A stretch of 38,154 bases of DNA from a virus. Every line of letters starts with the position of its first letter. Position 1 is the stretch's first letter. Position numbers and translations under genes: made by a program. The stretch is from positions 1-38,154 of the IMG/VR virus record IMGVR_UViG_3300047550_003675. One strand, 5' to 3'. The notes under the pieces are model-generated. The model was not told where the DNA came from. It searched no databases and was given only the letters and a program-made list of their open reading frames with translations. Below are positions 25,372 to 33,731 of the stretch, in pieces.

Positions 25372-28300
25372 ATGGCTTACGATCCCAGCATCTTCAACAT
25401 CAATCCGTACTACGACGACTACGATCCCGCCAAGGCTTTTCTCCGAGTTCTTTTCAAGCCCGGTTATGCGGTTCAGGCTCGTGAACTGACTCAAATCCAG
25501 TCCATTCTTCAGGATCAGATTTCACAGGTTGGCGACCATCTGTTCAAAGACGGCTCGCGTATTGTTGGAGGTGGAATTAGTGTTCGCAATACCAACTACC
25601 TGATGATTCAGCCAGATGTGCAAGGATTGACTGACATTAGTGATTACTCCTTTGTGCTGAATGCAACAGTAAAATTTGACCAAGGTGCTAGTGCTGCACA
25701 GCCCGAAGCCAGAGTGGTTCATTACATTGAACCAGACTCCACAGACGGCAATCTTGTTTTGATTTTAGATTACATTTCAGGTTCCCAATTTAATACCGGA
25801 TCAACAGTTCTATTAACAACAGATACAGATTCTCCGGACGAGTACACTCTACAGCCAGCGCAGACATCTTGGGCAGCGGGTTCTTGCAAACTGGTTTCTG
25901 TTGATGATGGTATTTTTTATATTGACGGGTTCTTTGCAAGAAATCAGCAGCAGTATTATGTTCCGTACAGAACAATCGGAACCACCCGAAGAGATTTTGA
26001 GTTTGGAACGGCTTACAGTAGTTTGAATTCCAAAGTTGGCTTCAGTATTACTCGTGATTCCATCACTGAGTCTCAAGACTCTTCTTTAAGAGATCCTGCT
26101 ATTGGTTCCTACAATTACAATGCACCCGGAGCAGATCGTTTCAAAATAGATTTGGTGTTGGATCAGAAAGACTTGCTGTCTGTTCCAGACAATTTTGTTG
26201 AGTTGTTGCGTTTTGAAAACGGAAAAATTACTCGCAAAGTTGAGCGTGTAACTTACGGTGAGATTGAAAAAACTCTGTCTCGTAGAACATACGATGAATC
26301 TGGTTCTTATATTGTTAAGCCCTTTGAAGTTAATGTGGCTTTGGTTGGTGCAACTCTCCAATACACTATTGGAAAAGGTAAAGCGTATGTTCAAGGGTAT
26401 GAATTAGATTCACAATATCCCCAAACAGTTGAAGCACCTGCTGCGAGAACTACTCAAACCGAAAGCACTTTGGTTTTTCCGTTTTCAAGCGGAAACTGGG
26501 TTGGTGCGTGTGCTGGATTTGATACTGATACTATTGCTTCGTTCGGTACAACATTCAACACCTTTATTGGAACAACGCTAAACAACGGTTCGGCAGAAGT
26601 ATATTTTAGAAACTCAAGCAAGGCAGTAATCGGGCAAGCCAAACTTCACGGGCTGATTCCGTTTGGGTTTGTTAGTAGTGCAAGTGGATTGACTCGCGGA
26701 CACTATAAAATGTATCTGTACGGTGTTTCTGCTGATTCTTCCATATCTACGGCAACAAGTGCTGTTGTGATGCCTGCTGGAAAATCTGTTTCAAGTGGAC
26801 AAACGCTTGCTGTGTTTGGTGCTTGTGGTGCTGGTGGAGTGTTTACAAATATCAACGGAAGCGATTCTACTTCTCTAGTATATGATGTAAAACCAGCATA
26901 TGCTGTTTCAAATTTTACAGGGGTTGAGTTTTACACTGAAGTCATTAGCAATTCTGTGGGTGTTTGTTTTTCAGGATCGGCTGCTGGTACTCCAACAATT
27001 TACGGTGTGAGTCTGGCAAGCCATTTTTCACAATCAATTCCGGCAGCGGCTGGAACCGACATGCTTTCATTCTTTCCCTACACCCCAACAGGAACAAACA
27101 ATCCATCAGATGTTCGGCAAGTAACCATACTGTCGGGTGATGGTTTAACCGGAACTACCGCACAAGCGTACAGTCCGGGTCACAGCACCAACATGACTGG
27201 CGTTACTCTGGCTAGCGACGAATTTTCGTATCTGCGTCTGCTTATTCCTGGCAATGCTCAACCCATAGGATTTACTGCTGGAAATGTAAGACTGGTTGTG
27301 CCGCTAAAGTACTCTTTGAATGCAAGTCGTCTGGCTGCGAGTGCTGTTTCTAGTTACGCCAGAACAAAAACATCAACCACACACACCACCAGTGCCATAA
27401 CTCCAAATACTAATGGAAATCCAAAAGTAAGAGGAGGAAGAAAGTATATTCAACTTCCACATTACGATGTGTATTCTATTGTTGGAATAACCATGTCTGG
27501 AACTGATGTGACTTCTTGGTTTGAGTTGGATGACGGACAGCGAGAAGACTACTACGATTTCTCAAGACTGTATGTAAAGGCTGAAAAGAGTAGTTCTTTG
27601 ACTGCTGATTGCACAGTCACATACAAGTATTTTGCTCACGGCGGACAGACTTTTGCCCCGTTTGTTGGTGCAAATTCTTATTTTGAAACAGGAACCACGC
27701 CATTAAACTACAGCCACATTCCTCTGTACACCAATACTAAAACTGGAAGAACAATATCTCTTGCAAATGCAATAGATTTCCGACACTCTGGCCCAAACAA
27801 CCCATCACCTCTTTCTAAACCTTATGGGTCATACGAATTCCCTTCTGCTTTAGCCAATACCAGAGTTTCGTATAATCATTATTTGCCAAGAATAGACAAG
27901 ATTAAACTCAAAGTGAATCCATCAAATGGTGCGCCTTTGTTTGTGGTTGAGCAAGGACAGCCTGATCTTGTGCCTGTTGCTCCGCCCGATACCGATGATG
28001 CAATTACCCTGTATACAGCACTGGTTCCTGCGTACACACACAAATCATCGGATATCATGTTGACTCCTCACGATAATCGTCGCTACACAATGGCAGATGT
28101 TGGAAACATTGAAAAACGAGTCAATGATGTTGAAACATTTGCAACTCTGTCTGCATCAGAAACAGAGTTGGAAACCAAATCAACTATTGCATACGCAAGA
28201 TTACTTGGGTCGTCTACTACACTAGAACCAATCAAAACATCTTTGTATGTGGACGAGTTTACAGGACACAATTCTGGAGATGTGGCAAGCGATGAACACA

Positions 28301-30504
28301 TTTGCTCTGTGGATTACGAATACGGAGAATTGCGTCCGTTTTTCTTGTCTTACCCAATTTCTTTGGGAAATACCAGTGGAAACTCGTCTGTGGTTGCGTC
28401 TTCTGATGGTGTGTGGACTCTTTCATACGGTGTAACAGCACACACACAAAATCTTGGATACACCAAGACACTCAAACCAAATCCAACCAACACAACCAAT
28501 TGGCTTGGATTCCTGACTGCTTCCAAGACTATTGAAACCACATGGGACACTTCGTATCGCCCACTTACCAAGACTAATGCTCTTGGCGAAAACGATAACT
28601 GGATTTCTTCTGATGCTTACGACCGTCGCGGGTTTGGAACCCAGTGGAACGATTGGGAAAGCATGTGGACAGGCATAGAGACTCGTCAAGAAGAAAACGA
28701 CACAATACAGCGAGCAATTCTTGAACTGCCTCGTTCTGCGTCTCCATCGGCTGTTGCGTCGGTTGATTCAGGAAACCCATCAATCGGTGTTGGTCGCAGA
28801 ATAGACGCTACCACTACCGAAAAACTCATGGGATACGCCAAGTCCAAGCGACTCAAGAATCGTATCAAGGAAACAGTTGAAGGACGAGTGGTTGACAAGA
28901 GTGTTCTTCCGTATATTTCAAATCAGACAATTGGTTTGACCGCTTACGGACTAAAGCCCAATGCCACAAATCTTTCAGTTTTCTTTGACGGTATTTCGTT
29001 GGCAGGCGGCGGAAACGGCTTGAGTGCAGACAAGCACGGAACTGTTTCTGTTTCGTTTACGATTCCTGCAAATCGGTTTACAGTAGGCGAAAAACTGATT
29101 CGTATTAGTGATTCGTTTGATCCACAGAACGCATCTACTGCTGCTGAAACAGTCTTCTATGCTGTTGGTGCACTTGCCAAACGAGATTCTGGCTCTTACT
29201 CCACTCGTCCGCCAGAACTTCGTCGTCAGAGTGTTACCAGTGAAGGCATAATCAAGACACCATTCAACCGAGATGTTTCATACGACAGCAATCCAGACAC
29301 GGTAGAAAACAACCAGTGGACTGATCCTCTGTGTCAGACTTTTATAGTGGACAAGAAAACATATCCTAACGGAATGTTTGTGTCTAGTGTTGATGTTTTC
29401 TTTGCCAAAAAGGATACTCTGCTTCCTGTAACAGTTCAACTTCGTCCAACAGTAAACGGATATCCGTCTCCGTCTGTGGTTCTCCCGTTCTCTACTGTGA
29501 CCAAGTTGCCGTCTGGTGTGACTGTGGATGCAAACAACGGAAATCCCGTTGCTACAGGCTTCACATTTAGCAGCCCTGTATATCTTGAGCCGGGCGAATA
29601 CGCAATTGCTGTGGTAACAAACAGCGGAAAATACGAGTTGTACGCATCAGACACATCACTCAACACCACATCTGGTGGAAGAGCAGGCAACAACGCAAGT
29701 GTTGGAACCTTGTATGTTCCACAGAATACCAGCACATGGGTTGCTGATAATGCAACAGATATTGCTTTCCGAGTCAATAGGTGTGTTTTCAACAACACTG
29801 CTTCGGGAACAATAGATTACAGTACTGACGGTGCTTGGACATCCAGAAACAACCAGATTGTAAAAATTACAAACAACGAAATAGTACCCATCGGGTGCTC
29901 TGTTTCTAGAACTGTGGGAAATGTGCCGTTCAAGAATGGGCAGAACACCTATTTCGCAACCACAAAAACAGGATCAAATACTTTGCCCATATCGTATACT
30001 CTTACACGAGGCACCAGTGATGCGGTGTCGCCTGTTATTGATATGGGAACATTTACAGGAAACGCAGTCAGTATGTACTTGAGCACCACTTCACCAAGTG
30101 GCAGCAACGGATACCCAACCTCTTCGTATGTTACCCGTGCGGTGGTTTTGCCACAAGACTCTACCGCTAATGGAATATTGGTGTACACCAATGCAGTTGT
30201 TCCACAGGGTGCCACACTCAACCTGTATTGCAAATATTCGTCATCAGGAGAGAGTGGGCTGTACCAATCACAGTGGCGACAGATGACCCGAGTTAATCCT
30301 GCATTCACCAGTTCAACAGAGTCAGATTTCAGAGAAGCCATTTACGGCATAACAAGTGCTACTGTATCGCCTCTGAATGGATTGGGCGGGGCTATTAACT
30401 CGTATCAGATCAAAGCAGAGTTTTTGGCAAACGGCACTTCATCGTACTCCAAGACACCTGCTTTGAAAAATATTAGCGTAGTAACATGGGCAGGGTGGGG
30501 TTAA
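25372..30504 (+). CDS. Giant DUF4815-type virion structural protein
   Basis: A 1710-residue protein, the largest in the window. The N-terminus (INPYYDDYDPAKAFLRVLFK, PGYAVQARELTQIQSILQ, then LFKDGSRIVGGG) is the DUF4815 signature of large T4-like baseplate proteins. The middle (about 600-1000) is beta-rich. At about 1300-1480 another typical pattern occurs: WTDPLCQTFIVDKKTYPNGM, VDVFFAKKDTLLPVTVQLRP, NGYPSP, and YLEPGEYAIAVVT. It follows gp8, where T4 has gp9 and gp10, so it probably replaces these as the rim protein that attaches long or short fibres. The start has GAGGAAAC upstream of ATG. Confidence 0.75.
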   Translation: MAYDPSIFNINPYYDDYDPAKAFLRVLFKPGYAVQARELTQIQSILQDQISQVGDHLFKDGSRIVGGGISVRNTNYLMIQPDVQGLTDISDYSFVLNATVKFDQGASAAQPEARVVHYIEPDSTDGNLVLILDYISGSQFNTGSTVLLTTDTDSPDEYTLQPAQTSWAAGSCKLVSVDDGIFYIDGFFARNQQQYYVPYRTIGTTRRDFEFGTAYSSLNSKVGFSITRDSITESQDSSLRDPAIGSYNYNAPGADRFKIDLVLDQKDLLSVPDNFVELLRFENGKITRKVERVTYGEIEKTLSRRTYDESGSYIVKPFEVNVALVGATLQYTIGKGKAYVQGYELDSQYPQTVEAPAARTTQTESTLVFPFSSGNWVGACAGFDTDTIASFGTTFNTFIGTTLNNGSAEVYFRNSSKAVIGQAKLHGLIPFGFVSSASGLTRGHYKMYLYGVSADSSISTATSAVVMPAGKSVSSGQTLAVFGACGAGGVFTNINGSDSTSLVYDVKPAYAVSNFTGVEFYTEVISNSVGVCFSGSAAGTPTIYGVSLASHFSQSIPAAAGTDMLSFFPYTPTGTNNPSDVRQVTILSGDGLTGTTAQAYSPGHSTNMTGVTLASDEFSYLRLLIPGNAQPIGFTAGNVRLVVPLKYSLNASRLAASAVSSYARTKTSTTHTTSAITPNTNGNPKVRGGRKYIQLPHYDVYSIVGITMSGTDVTSWFELDDGQREDYYDFSRLYVKAEKSSSLTADCTVTYKYFAHGGQTFAPFVGANSYFETGTTPLNYSHIPLYTNTKTGRTISLANAIDFRHSGPNNPSPLSKPYGSYEFPSALANTRVSYNHYLPRIDKIKLKVNPSNGAPLFVVEQGQPDLVPVAPPDTDDAITLYTALVPAYTHKSSDIMLTPHDNRRYTMADVGNIEKRVNDVETFATLSASETELETKSTIAYARLLGSSTTLEPIKTSLYVDEFTGHNSGDVASDEHICSVDYEYGELRPFFLSYPISLGNTSGNSSVVASSDGVWTLSYGVTAHTQNLGYTKTLKPNPTNTTNWLGFLTASKTIETTWDTSYRPLTKTNALGENDNWISSDAYDRRGFGTQWNDWESMWTGIETRQEENDTIQRAILELPRSASPSAVASVDSGNPSIGVGRRIDATTTEKLMGYAKSKRLKNRIKETVEGRVVDKSVLPYISNQTIGLTAYGLKPNATNLSVFFDGISLAGGGNGLSADKHGTVSVSFTIPANRFTVGEKLIRISDSFDPQNASTAAETVFYAVGALAKRDSGSYSTRPPELRRQSVTSEGIIKTPFNRDVSYDSNPDTVENNQWTDPLCQTFIVDKKTYPNGMFVSSVDVFFAKKDTLLPVTVQLRPTVNGYPSPSVVLPFSTVTKLPSGVTVDANNGNPVATGFTFSSPVYLEPGEYAIAVVTNSGKYELYASDTSLNTTSGGRAGNNASVGTLYVPQNTSTWVADNATDIAFRVNRCVFNNTASGTIDYSTDGAWTSRNNQIVKITNNEIVPIGCSVSRTVGNVPFKNGQNTYFATTKTGSNTLPISYTLTRGTSDAVSPVIDMGTFTGNAVSMYLSTTSPSGSNGYPTSSYVTRAVVLPQDSTANGILVYTNAVVPQGATLNLYCKYSSSGESGLYQSQWRQMTRVNPAFTSSTESDFREAIYGITSATVSPLNGLGGAINSYQIKAEFLANGTSSYSKTPALKNISVVTWAGWG

Positions 30505-30505
30505 A

Positions 30506-30712
30506 ATGAGTAAATATGTTCGTGATCCACATACTGGAGCATTATACCTGAAAGACAGAGACGGGCTAGCAATTCGTGCACAGCAAGAATTGCTGAACAC
30601 AACGGTACAGGCTTTACAAGATCAGATAAATACATTGAACGCTAGGCTATCGCAAATTGAATCTGCATTGAGCACAGGAACCATATGGCAGCAAACACAG
30701 GCCCAGACCTAA
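30506..30712 (+). CDS. Coiled-coil mini-protein between DUF4815 protein and fibre
   Basis: A 68-residue protein. Residues 1-22 (YVRDPHTGALYLKDRDGLAI) are a small beta motif, and residues 25-57 form a clear heptad helix (LLNTTVQALQDQINTLNARLSQIESAL). The start is 2 bases after the previous stop. It overlaps the 1006-residue fibre gene by 28 bases in another frame. Size, heptads and tight coupling suggest a trimeric connector or fibre chaperone. The family is not recognised. Confidence 0.65.
   Translation: MSKYVRDPHTGALYLKDRDGLAIRAQQELLNTTVQALQDQINTLNARLSQIESALSTGTIWQQTQAQT
30625..30632 (+). promoter_or_regulatory. Candidate late promoter box GATAAATA
   Basis: GATAAATA fits the NATAAATA form of the T4-type late -10 box and lies 53-60 bases upstream of the 1006-residue fibre start at 30685. 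RNA would start near 30638, leaving a normal leader of about 45 bases with the AGGAA ribosome site (30676-30680). It lies inside the coiled-coil mini-gene, so chance is not excluded. Confidence 0.4.
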
Positions 30713-33705
30713 ACACCTACAGTATTCCAGAAGTAGCACTTGGCGACACCTTCAACACATGGAGGGATGTTACCAATACAGGCGTTTACAAACTGAACAA
30801 ACTCAAGATTTATGACGGAGTATCGTCTTCGTCCATAGACATTACTGTGGCTGCTGGTGGTACACTGTCTGCGGCTATTGCCGATAATGTGAATAAAGGT
30901 GTCACATTCCTTCAGCCCGTAACATTCAACGGCGATGTGACATTCAATGCGTCAGCATTTACTGTAAACGCAAACATTGTTACCATTGACGACTATTCTA
31001 TAGTGCTTGGTGATACTGCTGCTGGGTCAGACGATACAAAGATTACCGCAGCGGGTGGTGGCGGCCTGCTTATCAATCGCGGCACAAGCGGAAACACCGC
31101 AGAGTGGCTGTGGCGACCAACAGAGGTTCACGGACTTACTGGTGTGTGGCAAGGCAATGCACATCTTGGTTTTAGTGGAGCCACTTTTGGCATCTATCCC
31201 CATCAAGGCGGTGTTCTGCCTGTTCACGGCAGCGGTATCCGTTTGGACGGCGGCAGCACCAGCGATCACGGGCTGTTGGTTGAATTGACTTCTAGTGGAG
31301 CCGCAGGCACTACCAGCAATCGCTCCATTCAGTTTGAGCGGTACGCCCCTGCGGGTTCCACCGTGTTCATGGAAGTGTTGAGTGGGGACACCTACGGTAC
31401 TCGTCCGTTTGTGAATATTAGCGACGGTGCAAACCGAAAAACCATTTACAAAAGCGGTCACGGGTTTGTGTTTGGAACCCCTGTTCGTTTTGACGGTAGC
31501 ACTTATGTGGCAGCACAGGCAAGTTCTGCTGAAAGTGCAGAAGTTGTGGGTATTGTCTCCAAAGTGATAAATACCGATTATTTTGAGATTACTTTCTTGG
31601 GTGAGATTTTTGGAGATTTTTCACTAGTAAATGCCACAAACTCGTCTTTGGTTTCTGGAACAACATACTACCTTACGCCCGGTGATGCAGGAAAAATAAC
31701 TCCTGTTCAACCAACCAGTCCTGGAGCCGTTCACAAAGCACTGCTTATTGCCACAGGTGCCAACTCTGCAATCGTTTTGCCGTTTACTGGTGGTGTGTTG
31801 TCTAGTCCTATTCAGATAGCCAATTCGTCATCAGTAGCCACCCGAATCAACCAGATAAACGCTTTCAAAGTTGGTGATTTGGTTCGTTTCAAGGCGTATC
31901 CCGCAGGAATAACACTGAGATATAATGACGGAATCAGTAATATCACCCAGTATTTTTCTGAAGGAATTTTCGTAAAGGCACAAGCCGATACAGCAGAAGA
32001 AGCAGAAGTTGCAGGCATGGTTATTGCTACTGGTTTGAGTGGTGCCAGCATGGCATCCAATTTTGATGTGCTCATGGACGGTTTCTTTAATGTGAGTTCG
32101 TGGAGTTCTCCGTATGGCACATTAACTCCAGGAACCGTGTATTTCTTGAACAGCGGGTGTGCAGGCACAACACAATCTTTTGAAAGCAATGTGTCTTCGC
32201 ACAGTACCACGCCGCCGTCCACCGAAGGAACAGTTCGCAAGCCCCTGTTCATGGCAACTTCCGCGTTTAGTGGATACCTGTTCTCGTATCGTGGCGATGT
32301 GCGTGGTGCGGCTACGGGTGTGAGTTACGCCAACCTTGAAAACTTCTTGGTGTACAATATTAGTGACGGCGTTTCTGGTGACTTGAAAATTGGAGTGTAC
32401 AACGCCAGCACCACAGGGTTGGAGTGCATTAAACTGGCTGCGGGGCAAGGCAAGTACGATTCCAGCGTGGGTGTGACTGGTTATGTGGGTATAGGTGGTG
32501 GCTGGCAAGCACTAAACACTGGAACAGGAAATAGAATTCTCTCACAACTGGATGTGCGTGGCGATTTGCGTGTGGGTGTTACTCTTGAGGGTACTGCACA
32601 GGGACGCGATCTCATAATTTCTAGATACACAACCGACAGCATAACTTCCAACGGAACAACTGCTGCTACTCGTAATGTGGTTGGAACACAATACGAGTCT
32701 TCTAGTTTGGTTTTGGGTTACGGTGTGCGTCCGGGTCGCAACAGCGATTCGTGGATAAGCAGTCTTCCTTCGTCTTTGTCGTCTCCTCGTTCTGTTTTGA
32801 TTGCTGGTGCAAGCGGTGGAACCCCCGCTCTTGTGTGGAAGTCTGCGTCTAGTGGTATTGTGGCTTTGGGCAGTGCGGTCACGCTGACTGACGGGTTCAG
32901 TATTGTTGGGAATACTGCATCGTTTGCTGGTTCTATGAATATTGGAACCACTTACGATGTGGTGTCAGATAATTCTGTTTTTGGTTCAAATAGTCCAAGA
33001 GTTGTTGTTCAAGGATACGGACAAAAATCATCAAGGTCGCAGATTTGCTGTAGAACAAACGATGGTAATTTTATACTTTTAAATGCTAGCGGCAAACAAT
33101 ATGATTACAGTCCTATAAATGCTTATGATGGTGGTGGGTATCTTGTTTTTGGAAGAGTTGGAGGAGCAAATCAGGGATGTACATTTGGAATTAACCCTTG
33201 GGCTGCTGGTGCAACTAATGGCATGCTATTTGCATTCAATGGTACAAATTTAAATGTTGGAATAAACAATCAAAATCCTCTTGTGGCTTTGGATGTGAAC
33301 GGCGAGGCTCGTTCGTCCACAAGCACCACATCTGGGGCAAACGCAAAAACCTTGACTACGAAGGATTATGTGGACGATAGAATGAAAGTTGGAACAGTAG
33401 TCACATTTATGATAGCCAACGGAGGATTTGCTGTTGAGGGGTCTGCTCACACAGATCAAAATGATTATGAAGGAATGCCAGATGGTTGGAAAAATGTATC
33501 AGTGTATGCGAACGGTGAAGTTGTTAAATTTACTGTTCCTGCTAATTCTGGTAATTGGAGAGGATGTGCTGTCGGAAACGATGGACTTGGAAGTGGAAGT
33601 GTAGTTCCTTTTACTATATCTGATAGTGCCTCAATTCAAACAGTTACCGTTAATGTGCCCTATAATAATAGCGTTTGGTTTTTTAGAGCGAGAAGAACTT
33701 CTTAA
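30685..33705 (+). CDS. Tail fibre protein (1006 residues)
   Basis: The N-terminus (PDLNTYSIPEVALGDTFNTW, then TNTGVYKLNKLKIYDG) is a baseplate-attachment style of T4-like fibres and is followed by long beta-rich stalk sequence. Two copies of a fibre module with AQA-x2-A-x2-AEV-x-G-(I/M)-V lie at about 275-289 and 430-444; one more copy is in the next gene. Near 865-900, NVGINNQNPLVALDVNGEAR and LTTKDYVDDRM mark the stalk-tip junction, and the last about 100 residues are the presumed receptor-binding tip. From about residue 750 the DNA is clearly more AT-rich than the upstream part. AGGAA precedes the ATG. Adhesion to the host surface is inferred. Confidence 0.8.
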   Translation: MAANTGPDLNTYSIPEVALGDTFNTWRDVTNTGVYKLNKLKIYDGVSSSSIDITVAAGGTLSAAIADNVNKGVTFLQPVTFNGDVTFNASAFTVNANIVTIDDYSIVLGDTAAGSDDTKITAAGGGGLLINRGTSGNTAEWLWRPTEVHGLTGVWQGNAHLGFSGATFGIYPHQGGVLPVHGSGIRLDGGSTSDHGLLVELTSSGAAGTTSNRSIQFERYAPAGSTVFMEVLSGDTYGTRPFVNISDGANRKTIYKSGHGFVFGTPVRFDGSTYVAAQASSAESAEVVGIVSKVINTDYFEITFLGEIFGDFSLVNATNSSLVSGTTYYLTPGDAGKITPVQPTSPGAVHKALLIATGANSAIVLPFTGGVLSSPIQIANSSSVATRINQINAFKVGDLVRFKAYPAGITLRYNDGISNITQYFSEGIFVKAQADTAEEAEVAGMVIATGLSGASMASNFDVLMDGFFNVSSWSSPYGTLTPGTVYFLNSGCAGTTQSFESNVSSHSTTPPSTEGTVRKPLFMATSAFSGYLFSYRGDVRGAATGVSYANLENFLVYNISDGVSGDLKIGVYNASTTGLECIKLAAGQGKYDSSVGVTGYVGIGGGWQALNTGTGNRILSQLDVRGDLRVGVTLEGTAQGRDLIISRYTTDSITSNGTTAATRNVVGTQYESSSLVLGYGVRPGRNSDSWISSLPSSLSSPRSVLIAGASGGTPALVWKSASSGIVALGSAVTLTDGFSIVGNTASFAGSMNIGTTYDVVSDNSVFGSNSPRVVVQGYGQKSSRSQICCRTNDGNFILLNASGKQYDYSPINAYDGGGYLVFGRVGGANQGCTFGINPWAAGATNGMLFAFNGTNLNVGINNQNPLVALDVNGEARSSTSTTSGANAKTLTTKDYVDDRMKVGTVVTFMIANGGFAVEGSAHTDQNDYEGMPDGWKNVSVYANGEVVKFTVPANSGNWRGCAVGNDGLGSGSVVPFTISDSASIQTVTVNVPYNNSVWFFRARRTS

Positions 33706-33731
33706 ATAATTTTAAGAAACAGGACACACAC

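Noticed and set aside
31566-31573. GATAAATA inside the 1006-residue fibre gene
   Set aside because: Far from any start on the same strand; probably coincidence of coding sequence (DKY-type codons).
33700-33716. Inverted repeat CTTAAA-TAAT-TTTAAG after the first fibre gene
   Set aside because: All-A/T 6-bp stem with no U-run after it, so a terminator is unlikely; it is noted only as part of the similar fibre-gene boundaries.
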